DNA from: Craspedostauros australis
Lineage: Eukaryota; Bacillariophyta; Bacillariophyceae; Mastogloiales; Achnanthaceae
Direction of reading: 5' to 3'
DNA: 64,000 nt
Assembly (NCBI GenBank): GCA_026770025.1
Contig: JAMXDE010000003.1
Span: 558,001-622,000 of the forward strand
Numbering within the stretch: the stretch's first letter is position 1; every line of letters begins with the position of its first letter. Positions 42,341 to 52,960 of this stretch are shown piece by piece. Below the pieces are notes generated by a model. The model was given only the letters and a program-made list of their open reading frames with translations, had not been told where the DNA came from and ran no database searches. The translations under genes were made by a program, and so were the position numbers.

Positions 42341-43130
42341 TGTTGGAAATCCGGGGTTATAGATATAGTCTAATGCTTATTAAACTGTACCGTTTTAGAA
42401 CTGTGAGAACAACACACTCATTTCTCAAATCGTCAACTCGTTTGCCCATGATGCTGTTGGTGGTATCCTGTAGTTGCCCCTCACAATCATCATTGCAATC
42501 TCTCTCTGTCATGCCCATTTCATTGCTCATGACAAGTGCATTTCACCATGCTCGTCTGCTGAGATATCGGTCTACACTCCTGAGGTGCATGCATGCTGAT
42601 GCTTGATTCACTCTCTTCTCATCAGGCATCCATCACTCATTCAGTACACTCTTCCATGTTGTTCACTCACTCCTCTCACATGCTCACCAACAATCACACT
42701 TGCTCAGAACGTGGAGTTCTGGCACGATCAGTCCAGTCCTTCGATGCTGTTCCAGTCCGCGCTTTGTTCTCCTTCGCTGGTTCTCTGTCAGTCACGTAAT
42801 CATGTTCTGGGTTCCGAGCGATTCAACTGTGTTAGCGCATTCGCATAGATGTTTCAGGTTAACCGGTCAACCCTCATGCTTGGAACACTTCGGTGTTCCA
42901 GTCTCCTTTTCACATCCATCGTTCGCCATACCAGTTCGTCAATCCACTCAAACCATGTCTCACGATTAGTCTGTCCGTTGTCCGTCATACTCTTGACACA
43001 CAGAGGAGGAGGTCCACAATAGACTTGGGAGCGTGTCCGACTTTGATAGATCGGTGAGTCTAATTTTGGTATTATGGGAGGTGCGGCAATCTAGGATAAT
43101 ACGACATAGTCGCACCCTCGATTCCTGACA
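42341..43130 (-). repeat. D-like solo LTR S2
   Basis: 790 bp, tgttggaaatccgggg...ctcgattcctgaca, with the ggaggtgcggcaatc block. Flanks ggtgtt and atcatg do not match. The BTB frame stops at its left edge and does not resume on the right. As with S1, a junction made by recombination between LTRs is likely. Confidence 0.8.
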
Positions 43131-43193
43131 ATCATGAAAGCGCACATGCAGGTGCTAGAAATGATACAACTGATGAACAGAATGAAGAACTTC

Positions 43194-43394
43194 TCACTCC
43201 TCATTGGTTCCCTGAGACTGCTTCGACATGATCCCCACCAGAGCTGTAAGACTAGCAGCAATGCTGGTCTGCTGCGCAATGGCCTCGCGGTTGTGCTTGT
43301 CGATCTTCTCCTGCTGAAAAACCTGCTGGCGGTTCATTGCCTGAAGCATCTGTTCCTGTTGCTTCAGAGCGGCAAGAATGGGGGGATTGCCCAA
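43194..43394 (-). CDS. Host exon, downstream part; A2 inserted at its edge
   Basis: Reads NPPILAALKQQEQMLQAMN and QEKIDKHNREAIAQQTSIAA on the minus strand, a glutamine-rich helix or coiled coil ending in a stop at 43194. The codons run into those at 51201-51381 in the same frame across the A2 target site (gcccaa), so A2 split one coding exon. No domain recognised. Confidence 0.5.
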   Translation of the reverse strand: MGNPPILAALKQQEQMLQAMNRQQVFQQEKIDKHNREAIAQQTSIAASLTALVGIMSKQSQGTNEE

Positions 43395-44207
43395 TGTTGG
43401 CAAGTTCCGCGCACGGTAACTTACGATCGTGGAAGGTGGTGTTGGTTGATAGTCGTTCGTTTGCTATTTCATTACTTGGCTACTCCGATCCTCTCGGTGT
43501 ACGCCCGTTCTCTTGCCCGATGCTCTCGGCGCTTCAATCTGTTTCGTAGATTCAGTTCTCCGAAACGTTCCCGACACGACACGACTATGAGTCGGTGTGC
43601 GAGATCCTCTCTCGCTCCTCTCTGTATTCTCTCTCTTAATATCGTGCATTCATGCTGCACGATACTCCGTGTTCGATGCGTACTCCGCATTCGACACTCC
43701 GTTCGTTCAGTACTGGCTCCTACTCCATGAGTACTCGCCATTTGAAGTTCACCTTCTGTATCCATCATGCTGATCCTCTTCAGTCATCGGATCTTCACCT
43801 CCTGCTCTGACTTGGAGACAGATGTCGACGTGGTGACATGATGACATCTTGTCGACGTCAGTAGGTGTCCTTCTGCTCTCCAGATGTCACGTTCCATCGG
43901 TGATGCAGTGGTCTGTCAGATGATATCGTCATCTGAGGTTTAGTTGGGAAGTACCTCAAGATTCTCTTGGTACCATTGATGGATGGACGGACGATTTTCC
44001 AATTCTCTCAGAAATCGTTATTTGCAAATTTCCTCCAGAAATCTTGCCCCTTTTGGTGTGTTCCGTTTCCCCTGTAATTCTGACGAATCACAGTATACTA
44101 TCGACACGAATGTAGTTATACCGTCCAAGTGCGTATGAGAGAATAACGGGTGAACGATGCACATATACACGTACATCTTGACATATACTCACATGTACAT
44201 CTCGACA
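43395..44207 (-). repeat. A2 3' LTR
   Basis: tgttggcaag...catctcgaca; pairs with 50388-51200. Confidence 0.93.
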
Positions 44208-44227
44208 CCCTTCCTGTGTGCATTCGG

Positions 44228-47200
44228 TCATTCGAATGTTCTCGATGTGTCAAGGTACGACTTCTCATGTTCACGTTGCAAGTCGGCCTTGATGTTCTTG
44301 GTGAATCCGTCGCTTGTGTTCTGCTCGGATTTGACGAAAGTGATTTCGATGGTCTTGTTGATTACCATGTTCCTCACGTAGTGATGGCGCACGTCGATGT
44401 GCCGCGATCGTTGGGATGTTGATGGGTTCTTGGCGATGAAGATTGCTCCGATGTTGTCCACACGGACCTTGATCGGTGTCTTCACTGGGACGCCCACACT
44501 TTCGAGTAGCTGTACGACGAAGAAGATTTCCTTTGCTGCTTCAGAAAGAGCAACGTATTCTGCTTCGGATGAGCTAAGTGTGACGGCCTTCTGTGCCTTG
44601 GATCGCCAGAGGATTGGTACCTTGCACAGGTATAGGATGAATCCCCCTACGCTGATTCTCGTGTTCTTGTCTCCTGCATATTCGCTATCGCAGAAGAGTT
44701 CCATGTCCCAGCCGTCGTTGTCTGGACGCGCTGGATGGATCTTCAATCCATAGTCCTTTGTATCGATCACATACTTGATGATCCGATACATCTCCTTCAT
44801 TGCGGCCTTGGTGGGCCCGATCAATACCTTGGAGAGTTCCCTCACAGGGTTCGCGATATCTGGTCGCGAGTGCTTGATGAGGAAGAGTAGCATACCGACG
44901 CCTCGGCGGTACTCGGCATGTTCTTCCGGTCCGACTTTCTGCAGTCCGTTGTCTTCGGATGGTCGTACGATGATCTGACCCGGGGTTCCCGGTGTCCCAT
45001 AGCGCTGCATCTTCTCAACCTTGGTTCCGAACTCTTCGATGAGATGTCGGATGAGGTGTGGTTGACGCAATGTCGCTCTAGTCTTGTCATGGCTCAGTTC
45101 GATGTTGCAGCTGAGGTAGTCTCCGAGTCCACGCTCGATTGTCACCTTGAACTTGCTGCCTTGGATATCCTTCAGGAATGTCTCCAGTGCCTTGGAGTCT
45201 CCGCAGCAGAAGCAATCGTCCACGTAGATGGCCACGATCATGCTTCCTTCGTTCGTCTTCCTGTAGAACAGGCACGGGTCTGCTGCGCTCTGTTCGAAGT
45301 TGATGTTCTTGAGGGTCGATACCAACATTTTGAACCATTGCCTGGCGCTCTGCACAAGCCCGTAGATTGGCTTGTGTAGGGTCAGGGCTTCGTCTGGTTG
45401 ATGATCCATCCCGTTGGGACAGTTCATGTAGATCTCCTCGTCGAGGTCTCCATGTAGGAATGCCGTTACGACATCGACGAGTGCGCAGTCCATCTTCTTG
45501 ATCAGCATGATCACCATCATGACTCGGTAGGTCACGTCATGGATGACGGGTGAGTAATGCTCTTGGAAGTCCACTCCTGCGATTTGTGAATAGCCACATG
45601 CAACGAGCCGCGCTCGATGTGTGCCGTCACGTTTCAGCTTGAAGACCCATTTGCACTTGCAGCACCTGCGGCCGCGTGGGATGGCGTCTCGTTTGATCTT
45701 GCTGTATACCTTGCGTGTGTCCATGGAGTCGAACTCCTTCTTGATGGCTGCTCGATATCCCTTCTGATGAATGGGATCTGGGTGATTGAAGGCTCCATCG
45801 AATGTTGTTGGTTCGATGTGCTTCTCTTGTTCTTTGTTCTCGTCCTGCATCGATAGTCCGATATCGATCGCTGGTGCATCGGTGATGATTGCGTTCATCC
45901 CGTATAGTCCTGTTGTGCTATGGTGAGTGATTTCGATGTCTCCTTCATCCACGATTTCTTCGTCATCTGTAGTTTCGTTGTTGGAGTCGTTAGTCACTTC
46001 GTCATTGAGTTCGTCACTCGCGTCATTGGATGATGAATCGCTCTCATAGCCTTCTTCCTTTCGACCTCGTTCGTTGAAGTCTGCGAGCTCACGCAGAGCT
46101 CTGGGAATACTCTTCCCTGTAGTTGATTTGGGGTTAGCTTCTCCCTTCCTGCCTCGTGCTTCGTGACGTCGGATCCTCTCCTTTCTAGCTATGTCACGCT
46201 TGCTTGGCTTGCTCGGTGGAGGTCCGGATGGTGTGCCATGTGTGGACCTTGCTGGTGTGTTCGGAGGAGTGACACCTGTGTCGTCGTCGGCTTCGTCGCC
46301 GGATGGTGTGATCTCGTCATCCTCATGATTGGATTCGCTCCAATCTTCCTCGTTGTTATGGATTAGTTGGGTCACTGCTCCATCGTCCTCATCATCCTCA
46401 TCATCACTGTCTGATAGGATATGGTATCTGTTGTCATTAGCGAAAGATACTCTCTTTGCTTTCGATGTTTGACGCGTTGCCGTTCTTGGCGTTGCTCCCT
46501 TCCGTCCGATGGTTGTGAAGCCGTCTGCGTCCGTTGTCTCTGTTTCGTTGGATATGTTCGGTGCTGGTGCCCAGCCACGGAACTGTCCGTATGATTGGTT
46601 GAGCCACTTAATGTCACGTGAACAAATGAGTGACTTGGTTGATGGTCTGTACATGTTATAGACCCCTGATGCATGTTGGTGTGCATATCCGATGAACACC
46701 ATCTCTTCTCCTCTATTCTTGAGTTTGGCGGTAATCCCGCCGTAGGTAGTCTTCACAACACCCACCTCTCCGAAAGTGCGGAGTGCATCCGCGTATGGTG
46801 GATCGTTGCCGAAGAATTGTCGATGTGGTGACTTCTTTTGATTCTTCGCTACGGTGATGTTTGCGATGGCGGTGGCAGTGCTAGCAGCTGCTGCCCACAG
46901 GCCATGCCTATATTCTTCGTCGAGCTGTGCTCCGTTGAGCATGGAGCGGATCTTGGTGTAGAGGTACGCGAACTTGCGTTCTACTCTACCGTTCTGTTGC
47001 GGTGTGTTCGATGCCGTGAATTCGAATTTCACGTTCAGTCCTGCATCGATGAGAATATCCTGCGTGGATTTGTTCTCTCCGCTGTTGTCACCTCGGAAGA
47101 TGATCTGTTGGTCACCTGTGTGTGACTTGATCGTTTGGATGAATCGTTTGATGTACCCTGGTTGATCACTCTTGTTCTTGAGGAAGAAACTCCAGCAGTG

Positions 47201-50200
47201 ATCCGTGCAGTCGTCCACGATCAGGGTCCAGTAGCGTTTATCTCCGAAGCTTATGTGTTTAGTGTAACTAATGTCAATGAAGAGCCGTTCGCCACGGCGA
47301 GTTGCTCTTGGAATGGTTGCCTTCGGGATGTTCTTCACTCTTGCGTTCGCGACCGCGCAGTCGCGACATACCGGCATCTCGCCGATAATCTTCCATCCGT
47401 ATTGGGCGGCTGTTCGCTTCATGGTTTCGAGTGGCGCGTGGCCGAGCATTCGATGCAGGTTCACCGCGCTGATCTCCTTGGATGGATTCTTGACGATGGC
47501 TGTGCAAGTCTTGTCGTCGATCGTTGGCATGATGGGATGCATCTGCACTCCCGTGATGAATCCGTTGGCTGTGGGGAAGACTCGGTCGAATACGATCTTC
47601 GTTCCGGATCCGTTGATGATGTCCATCAGGATGCCGTTGTTACCAAGCTGGTAACCGTTGTACAGAGCCTTGTTCGTGGAGAAAAGGTTCACCGCCATTT
47701 TCGGTGTGTACTTCACATCATCGAGCCGGATGATGTGGCCAGTGTTGTCTCGTTGCTTGACCTTCAAGCGAATGGATCCCATTTTGGGAGAGTCCAGCTT
47801 CGTGCTGTCTCCCACTTGGACGAAGGACTTGACGTACCGCACGTTGAAGAGAGCGGCGTCTGAATTGACGATGTGACACGAAGCTCCGCTGTCGGCGAGC
47901 CAGGTGTCCTTGTTGACCTTGTCCTTGTATCTGGTGCTCAGCTCGTGGAGCTGCTCCACGGCTGCTGCAGCTATCTCGTCGTCGAAGCTGCCGTGATCGT
48001 CATCCTCGTGAACTCCATCTTCGTTGTTTCGATGTGATCCTGTGGCTGGATCGTATGGGTGGACGCGTGGTCGCTCGCGCAAGAGCACACGCATGCATCC
48101 TCCAAGGATGTAATGCAGATCCGTCTCTGGGATCGTCTCTGTCTCGTTCGCTTCCAGTATGCGATTGATGACGACCGTGTTGGCGAGAATCTCTTCGATT
48201 GATCTGAAGTTCTCGGATAGGATGGATCCCATCATGTTCACCCATATTGGTCTGAGCACTCCTTGCACATGCCCTGGGAAGAGGTTCGTTCCTGCTTCCA
48301 TTACTGCATCGAAGATGAGTTGCTTCTGGATCACCATTGCTGTTTCTGTTGCGTATGGGATGGTGTAATGACGATGAATGTGGTTGGATTCGTTGGGATT
48401 CTCAATCGCTGGAAATTCGATGTCTCTTGGATAGACGACGCGCTCGTTTGGATTGAAGCTGTCGTCCGGATGATCTTCGGTATCATCGCTGTCATCTTCG
48501 TCGAAGATGCCCGATCTGTTGTTCCCCGCCGCTGGAGGAGGCGGCGCCGCGCCGCTGTTCGTTTCGTCTTGGCCTCTGTCGTCGGCCTCTTCACTCATGG
48601 CCTCTTCGATGTCGCTATCGTTGGCCTCGCTGTCCATCTCAGCTTCGTCGCCGTATGAACCGATCAGGTCGTGCGCGTTGAAGCAGCATTCGTAGCTTAC
48701 TTCGCGTCTTGGATCCACCTCGTGGATGATTGGCTCCTCACTGAGCCACGCCGGGACGATCTCATCGCCCTGCACTTCGTCGTCATTCCCGACGCACTCG
48801 AAGTTATCGAAGAAGGAGTCTTCGATGTAGTCGTCGGACACCAACATGCAGAGTGGCAAATCCTTTGCCGAGAGTACCATCTCGTACCCGCTCTTGTCGT
48901 GTCCTTCCGTAGCCGCGTTGGCTTGTTCGTTGGCCTTCTTGTTCTCGTTGAACTTCTTCTTTCGGCACTCCGCCTCGCGGTGTCCGAAGATGCCACAGTA
49001 GTTGCACTTCCCGTTGAAGCCGCTTCCTTTGTTGCGATTGTTGTTGCGCTTTCCGTTCATCTTGTTGTTGTTTTTCTTGTTGTTCGATTTCTTGCGTTCT
49101 GGACAATCGGCGGATCTATGGCCATACACGCCACAGTTGTGGCAAGTACCCTTGAAGTTACCGGTGCTCGTGAAGCCGGTGTCGTTGCTCTTCGTGTTAC
49201 TGTCTTGGAAGTCGTCGACGTATGCCTTGCCTCCTCTGTGAGTGGCGTATGCAGTACGGAGTACTCCTCTGATCGTGTTGATGGTAATCAGTTCCGGATT
49301 GAACGTGAGTTGGAGTTGGAAGTTCACGATGTGAGTTCTGTACTCGTTGCTCACCGTGCTGAGGATTTGCATGATCATTTCCTCGTCCGTGATCTCGTAC
49401 TTGACATCGTGGAGACGCGATCGTAGACTCTCGAGGCGTGTGATGTAGATGTCGGGGTCCGTGTCTCTCTTCATCCTTTCGTTGTTGAATTGGCGCTTGA
49501 GTTTGATCTTCGTCACCGCATCGGATGGTCGGAACTTCTCCGCGAGAACGTTCCACGCTGCGTGTGCGTCTCCTTCGGGGTAGTCGTCGGAGATGCATTG
49601 GTTGATGTACTGGATGGCCTGCTTTCCTTTTCCTTTCTCTGCATCCATCATGAGGATCAGATCGCTGAAGCAGTCGCATCCCAGCTCGTAGATCTCTTCC
49701 ATCGCATCCTTGTCATCGCCGGTGGCTGCCGCGATCTCACTCACTGTTGGCACCTTGGTTTTGCCCAACATCACGTCTCTCGTCTTCTGTGCACGAGCGT
49801 ATGCTTTCGCTTGGGACTCCCATGCGCTGTAGTCTTCCTGTTCACCGCTGAACATCGGCGCCTTGATGCGTCGCTTGTTCATGTTGGCTGATGTCGCCAT
49901 GTTGATTCGTTGTTTCGTTGTAGGTGCGCTCGCGCCCTTGATTTCCGTCTGTTTCTGTGTTGTCACTTTTTCGATTTTCGCCTGTTGTTGCGCGGAGATT
50001 GTTTTCGTCACAAATTCTCCTCCTGGTGGTGTCTCACTTTTACCACCTCGTTTGGCTGTGCGAATGCTCTTCGTCACACCAGTCTCCTCTTGCTTGATCG
50101 CCTTGAAGATCCTCTCCTCCTCGCGATGTAGCCTCGCAGACCGTTCTTCTTCGGTCTCGTCGATTGCGCTTGCGTCTGCGCCTGATAGGACAGTAGCCGC

Positions 50201-50305
50201 GGCTGCTTCCTTCTCTTGTCGTGGTGGAGTCTCACTCGCACCTTCTTCTCGCTTGATGGTCGGGTTGGACAGAGGGATTTCTCTCAATTCCTCTTCCTCG
50301 CTCAT
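44228..50305 (-). CDS. A2 Gag-Pol polyprotein (Ty1/copia)
   Basis: Single open frame of 2,025 residues from the ATG at 50305. It follows the A1 polyprotein closely in every part: two CCHC knuckles, acidic insert domain, protease WLADSGASCHIVN, integrase GDNSGEN and NGRVERKF, reverse transcriptase YVDD, RNase H CDSEYAGD. Differences from A1 cluster in low-complexity parts (a shorter asparagine run between the knuckles, and a shorter acidic stretch before protease), while the enzyme domains are almost unchanged, as expected of copies shaped by selection. It looks whole. Confidence 0.93.
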   Translation of the reverse strand: MSEEEELREIPLSNPTIKREEGASETPPRQEKEAAAATVLSGADASAIDETEEERSARLHREEERIFKAIKQEETGVTKSIRTAKRGGKSETPPGGEFVTKTISAQQQAKIEKVTTQKQTEIKGASAPTTKQRINMATSANMNKRRIKAPMFSGEQEDYSAWESQAKAYARAQKTRDVMLGKTKVPTVSEIAAATGDDKDAMEEIYELGCDCFSDLILMMDAEKGKGKQAIQYINQCISDDYPEGDAHAAWNVLAEKFRPSDAVTKIKLKRQFNNERMKRDTDPDIYITRLESLRSRLHDVKYEITDEEMIMQILSTVSNEYRTHIVNFQLQLTFNPELITINTIRGVLRTAYATHRGGKAYVDDFQDSNTKSNDTGFTSTGNFKGTCHNCGVYGHRSADCPERKKSNNKKNNNKMNGKRNNNRNKGSGFNGKCNYCGIFGHREAECRKKKFNENKKANEQANAATEGHDKSGYEMVLSAKDLPLCMLVSDDYIEDSFFDNFECVGNDDEVQGDEIVPAWLSEEPIIHEVDPRREVSYECCFNAHDLIGSYGDEAEMDSEANDSDIEEAMSEEADDRGQDETNSGAAPPPPAAGNNRSGIFDEDDSDDTEDHPDDSFNPNERVVYPRDIEFPAIENPNESNHIHRHYTIPYATETAMVIQKQLIFDAVMEAGTNLFPGHVQGVLRPIWVNMMGSILSENFRSIEEILANTVVINRILEANETETIPETDLHYILGGCMRVLLRERPRVHPYDPATGSHRNNEDGVHEDDDHGSFDDEIAAAAVEQLHELSTRYKDKVNKDTWLADSGASCHIVNSDAALFNVRYVKSFVQVGDSTKLDSPKMGSIRLKVKQRDNTGHIIRLDDVKYTPKMAVNLFSTNKALYNGYQLGNNGILMDIINGSGTKIVFDRVFPTANGFITGVQMHPIMPTIDDKTCTAIVKNPSKEISAVNLHRMLGHAPLETMKRTAAQYGWKIIGEMPVCRDCAVANARVKNIPKATIPRATRRGERLFIDISYTKHISFGDKRYWTLIVDDCTDHCWSFFLKNKSDQPGYIKRFIQTIKSHTGDQQIIFRGDNSGENKSTQDILIDAGLNVKFEFTASNTPQQNGRVERKFAYLYTKIRSMLNGAQLDEEYRHGLWAAAASTATAIANITVAKNQKKSPHRQFFGNDPPYADALRTFGEVGVVKTTYGGITAKLKNRGEEMVFIGYAHQHASGVYNMYRPSTKSLICSRDIKWLNQSYGQFRGWAPAPNISNETETTDADGFTTIGRKGATPRTATRQTSKAKRVSFANDNRYHILSDSDDEDDEDDGAVTQLIHNNEEDWSESNHEDDEITPSGDEADDDTGVTPPNTPARSTHGTPSGPPPSKPSKRDIARKERIRRHEARGRKGEANPKSTTGKSIPRALRELADFNERGRKEEGYESDSSSNDASDELNDEVTNDSNNETTDDEEIVDEGDIEITHHSTTGLYGMNAIITDAPAIDIGLSMQDENKEQEKHIEPTTFDGAFNHPDPIHQKGYRAAIKKEFDSMDTRKVYSKIKRDAIPRGRRCCKCKWVFKLKRDGTHRARLVACGYSQIAGVDFQEHYSPVIHDVTYRVMMVIMLIKKMDCALVDVVTAFLHGDLDEEIYMNCPNGMDHQPDEALTLHKPIYGLVQSARQWFKMLVSTLKNINFEQSAADPCLFYRKTNEGSMIVAIYVDDCFCCGDSKALETFLKDIQGSKFKVTIERGLGDYLSCNIELSHDKTRATLRQPHLIRHLIEEFGTKVEKMQRYGTPGTPGQIIVRPSEDNGLQKVGPEEHAEYRRGVGMLLFLIKHSRPDIANPVRELSKVLIGPTKAAMKEMYRIIKYVIDTKDYGLKIHPARPDNDGWDMELFCDSEYAGDKNTRISVGGFILYLCKVPILWRSKAQKAVTLSSSEAEYVALSEAAKEIFFVVQLLESVGVPVKTPIKVRVDNIGAIFIAKNPSTSQRSRHIDVRHHYVRNMVINKTIEITFVKSEQNTSDGFTKNIKADLQREHEKSYLDTSRTFE

Positions 50306-50375
50306 TCAGCCTGCTGCTCTTGAATGATGTTCGTCTTCCTCGTATGATCCGATCCGCGGGCTCGCCCTGATCTAT

Positions 50376-50387
50376 CGTTTATAAACG
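50376..50387. promoter_or_regulatory. Palindrome CGTTTATAAACG at the primer-binding-site position of A2
   Basis: Same 12-bp palindrome as 7284-7295, directly inside the 5' LTR. Confidence 0.5.
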
Positions 50388-51200
50388 TGTTGGCAAGTTC
50401 CGCGCACGGTAACTTACGATCGTGGAAGGTGGTGTTGGTTGATAGTCGTTCGTTTGCTATTTCATTACTTGGCTACTCCGATCCTCTCGGTGTACGCCCG
50501 TTCTCTTGCCCGATGCTCTCGGCGCTTCAATCTGTTTCGTAGATTCAGTTCTCCGAAACGTTCCCGACACGACACGACTATGAGTCGGTGTGCGAGATCC
50601 TCTCTCGCTCCTCTCTGTATTCTCTCTCTTAATATCGTGCATTCATGCTGCACGATACTCCGTGTTCGATGCGTACTCCGCATTCGACACTCCGTTCGTT
50701 CAGTACTGGCTCCTACGCCATGAGTACTCGCCATTTGAAGTTCATCTTCTGTATCCATCATGCTGATCCTCTTCAGTCATCGGATCTTCACCTCCTGCTC
50801 TGACTTGGAGACAGATGTCGACGTGGTGACATGATGACATCTTGTCGACGTCAGTAGGTGTCCTTCTGCTCTCCAGATGTCACGTTCCATTGGTGATGCA
50901 GTGGTCTGTCAGATGATATCGTCATCTGAGGTTTAGTTGGGAAGTACCTCGAGATTCTCTTGGTACCATTGATGGATGGACGGACGATTTTCCAATTCTC
51001 TCAGAAATCGTAATTTGCAAATTTCCTCCAGAAATCTTGCCCCTTTTCGTGTGTTCCGTTTCCCCTGTAATTCTGACGAATCACAGTATACTATCGACAC
51101 GAGTATAGTTATACCGTCCAAGTGCGTATGAGAGAATAACGGGTGAACGATGCACATATACACGTACATCTCGACGTATACTCACATGTACATCTCGACA
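50388..51200 (-). repeat. A2 5' LTR
   Basis: 813-bp partner of 43395-44207. Confidence 0.93.
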
Positions 51201-51381
51201 GCCCAAGGAGGTTTCTGGAACTCCCCTTTCCATGATGCTTGAGGGGGTGGCCTTGCTCTGTTCCTGGCACACTTGACCAAGATCCACTGGCGCTGTGTTG
51301 GAGCCAGTGGACTTTCTGGCAGTGAGTCTCTTCGCCAAAGATACATGAGACTTCTGACTCGCATCTGCAAGGAGGAGTGTA
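51201..51381 (-). CDS. Host exon, upstream part, adjoining A2
   Basis: Minus-strand frame reading SQKSHVSLAKRLTARKS, then VDLGQVCQEQSKATPSSIME, then RGVPETSLG up to the A2 site; in frame with 43194-43394. A good 3' splice site (tacactcctccttgcag on the minus strand) lies just upstream, so this is probably the last exon of a spliced gene. Function unknown. Confidence 0.45.
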
Positions 51382-51524
51382 CTTCAGTGACTTTTCATTG
51401 CGTTCTTCAAGGTGACTCTTGGTTTTCTCTTCTTCTTGCAACAAGGGAGTGGGTTCTTGGCTTTCTCTGTCTTCTCAACCTTGATGTTGTTGGACTTTGA
51501 GTTGCAAGCCACAAGTATTAGTCC

Positions 51525-51893
51525 TCACTTCTCCAACATTCTCTCCAACATGTCTGCTGTCACCAGCTTCTCTTCGTCAGCTTGCGCCTGTTGTTTGTGT
51601 TTGTGGGTGTTGAAGGAACAGAGGGGTTCATCCAATTTGGTCAACTTCTTGAGGTAGTCGCTGTATGGCTCATTGCCACCTGTGCAGTGTCCATGCACCT
51701 TGATGCACCTGCGAACAAATACCATAAGGTATTCGAAGTGCTCAAGCAAGCCTCTTGACCGAGGAGGCTTCGTCAATCGCAACACTGACTTTGAAAAAAG
51801 ATGATTGCTCACCGCCTTCCAGTATTGACCGGATGGAACCAACCACTGTTGGAGCAACTGCGCAGCACCGGATGCTACCCGGTGTTCAACCAA
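51525..51893 (-). CDS. Probable internal exon of the same unrecognised gene
   Basis: Open minus-strand stretch of about 120 codons without an ATG start: VPSGQYWKAVSNHLFSKSVL, then RGLLEHFEYLMVFVRRCIKV, then YSDYLKKLTKLDEPLC and a QAQADEEK tail. A gtgagg donor-like site overlaps its end, followed by an actaat branch-like element. A Myb/SANT-like DNA-binding fold is conceivable from the helix pattern but not shown. Confidence 0.35.
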   Translation of the reverse strand: MVEHRVASGAAQLLQQWLVPSGQYWKAVSNHLFSKSVLRLTKPPRSRGLLEHFEYLMVFVRRCIKVHGHCTGGNEPYSDYLKKLTKLDEPLCSFNTHKHKQQAQADEEKLVTADMLERMLEK

Positions 51894-52107
51894 AGGTCAA
51901 TCCAGATGCAGTACAGTGAGATTGGTTTGGGTGTGTGTAATCAGATACTTTGAATTGGTTTTATGGCTGTGTTGTTGTTGGTTTTGGCTTCGCTGCTGTT
52001 CTCCGTTGGTTTGCTTGCATGGTACTGGTGCTGGTGGTGGCTGCCTGCTGTTGAACCGCACCTTTTGGTGACGTCATGGGTCTTTTGCGGTTTCGCCTGA
52101 TCTGCTC

Positions 52108-52347
52108 TCACAATTTGAGCTGATGCACCAACAACCACGGCTTGGTGTCCGTTGCCCAGATGTAGGCCATCATGGTTGAATCGATGGGCCTGGTTGTCTC
52201 CAACCAAGGGTAGAAGGGAGGATCATCCACACAGTACTCCAGGCAGAGATACACATGTGGTTTCCCTTTTGCATTTTTCTTGGTGCTGGAGGGAGATTTG
52301 GGGGTTGGGGCTATCGTTGAGGTCGGCATGGAGGTGCTTGGAGCCAA
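52108..52347 (-). CDS. Possible upstream exon
   Basis: Open minus-strand stretch: a S/T/P-rich start, then KPHVYLCLEYCVDDPPFYPW, then STMMAYIWATDTKPWLLVHQ. Looks like real protein by composition; no family recognised. In-frame ATG within MPTSTIAPT. Could be the first exon of the gene ending at 43194. Confidence 0.3.
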   Translation of the reverse strand: MAPSTSMPTSTIAPTPKSPSSTKKNAKGKPHVYLCLEYCVDDPPFYPWLETTRPIDSTMMAYIWATDTKPWLLVHQLKL

Positions 52348-52459
52348 TGTAATTCTCTGTGGCTGAGCCTATGGAAGCAGCAACATCCCGCAAGTGTTGA
52401 TGCAGGCGGTGATACCTATTGGTACAGCTGGCGCTCGTGGCCGGCAGGATGCTGTTCAA

Positions 52460-52960
52460 CGGCAATGCAATGACCGAAATGACCGGGCTGGTGCAGAGAA
52501 ACAAGAAGGGAGAACAAACCAGGCACAAGCACGGTAAAACCAAACAGCAGCAAACAACAAAACAGAACCATAAAATCAAACAAACAGTATCTGATCAAAC
52601 ACAACCCCAGTAGCATCACACAGCACTCGCTCTGGATCCACTCTTCAGCTCAAAGCTGGGTAAGGACCTGACGTGAGGCTGTTCTCTCAACAATACCCCG
52701 CCAGGTGCATGCAACACAGCATGCCCACAATGGCCAAAATGACCGGACCAGGGCGAAGAACCCAACGGACACGAAAAACAGCCACATACACACAAACAAC
52801 ACGGTTGCAAGGCACCAGCACAAAGCAACAAGACAGACTCATAAAATCAAACAAACAAGATCTGATCGGATCAACAACACTGACATCACACAGCACGAGA
52901 TCTAGTTCCACCCTTCAGCTCATAGCTGGGTAGGGAACCAACGCCGGGCTCCTGTACCAA
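52460..52960. repeat. Degenerate tandem duplication, unit about 265 bp
   Basis: Matching anchors in order: caatgaccgaaatgaccgg (52468) with caatggccaaaatgaccgg (52728); cataaaatcaaacaaaca (52569) with the same at 52840; cttcagctca-agctgggta (about 52645) with its match near 52912. No gene in it. Confidence 0.65.

Larger units (their letters stand above)
43395..51200 (-). mobile_element. Ty1/copia element A2, looks whole
   Basis: Second copy of family A: LTRs of 813 bp each (43395-44207, 50388-51200), perfect 6-bp target duplication gcccaa (43389-43394, 51201-51206), one gag-pol frame, ggaaggg polypurine tract and the same palindrome at the 5' LTR. The LTRs differ at about ten sites (about 1%). 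The LTRs are distinct from those of A1 (for example a cgaaacgttcccgacac block), so A1 and A2 are separate insertions from slightly different source copies. Confidence 0.94.
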
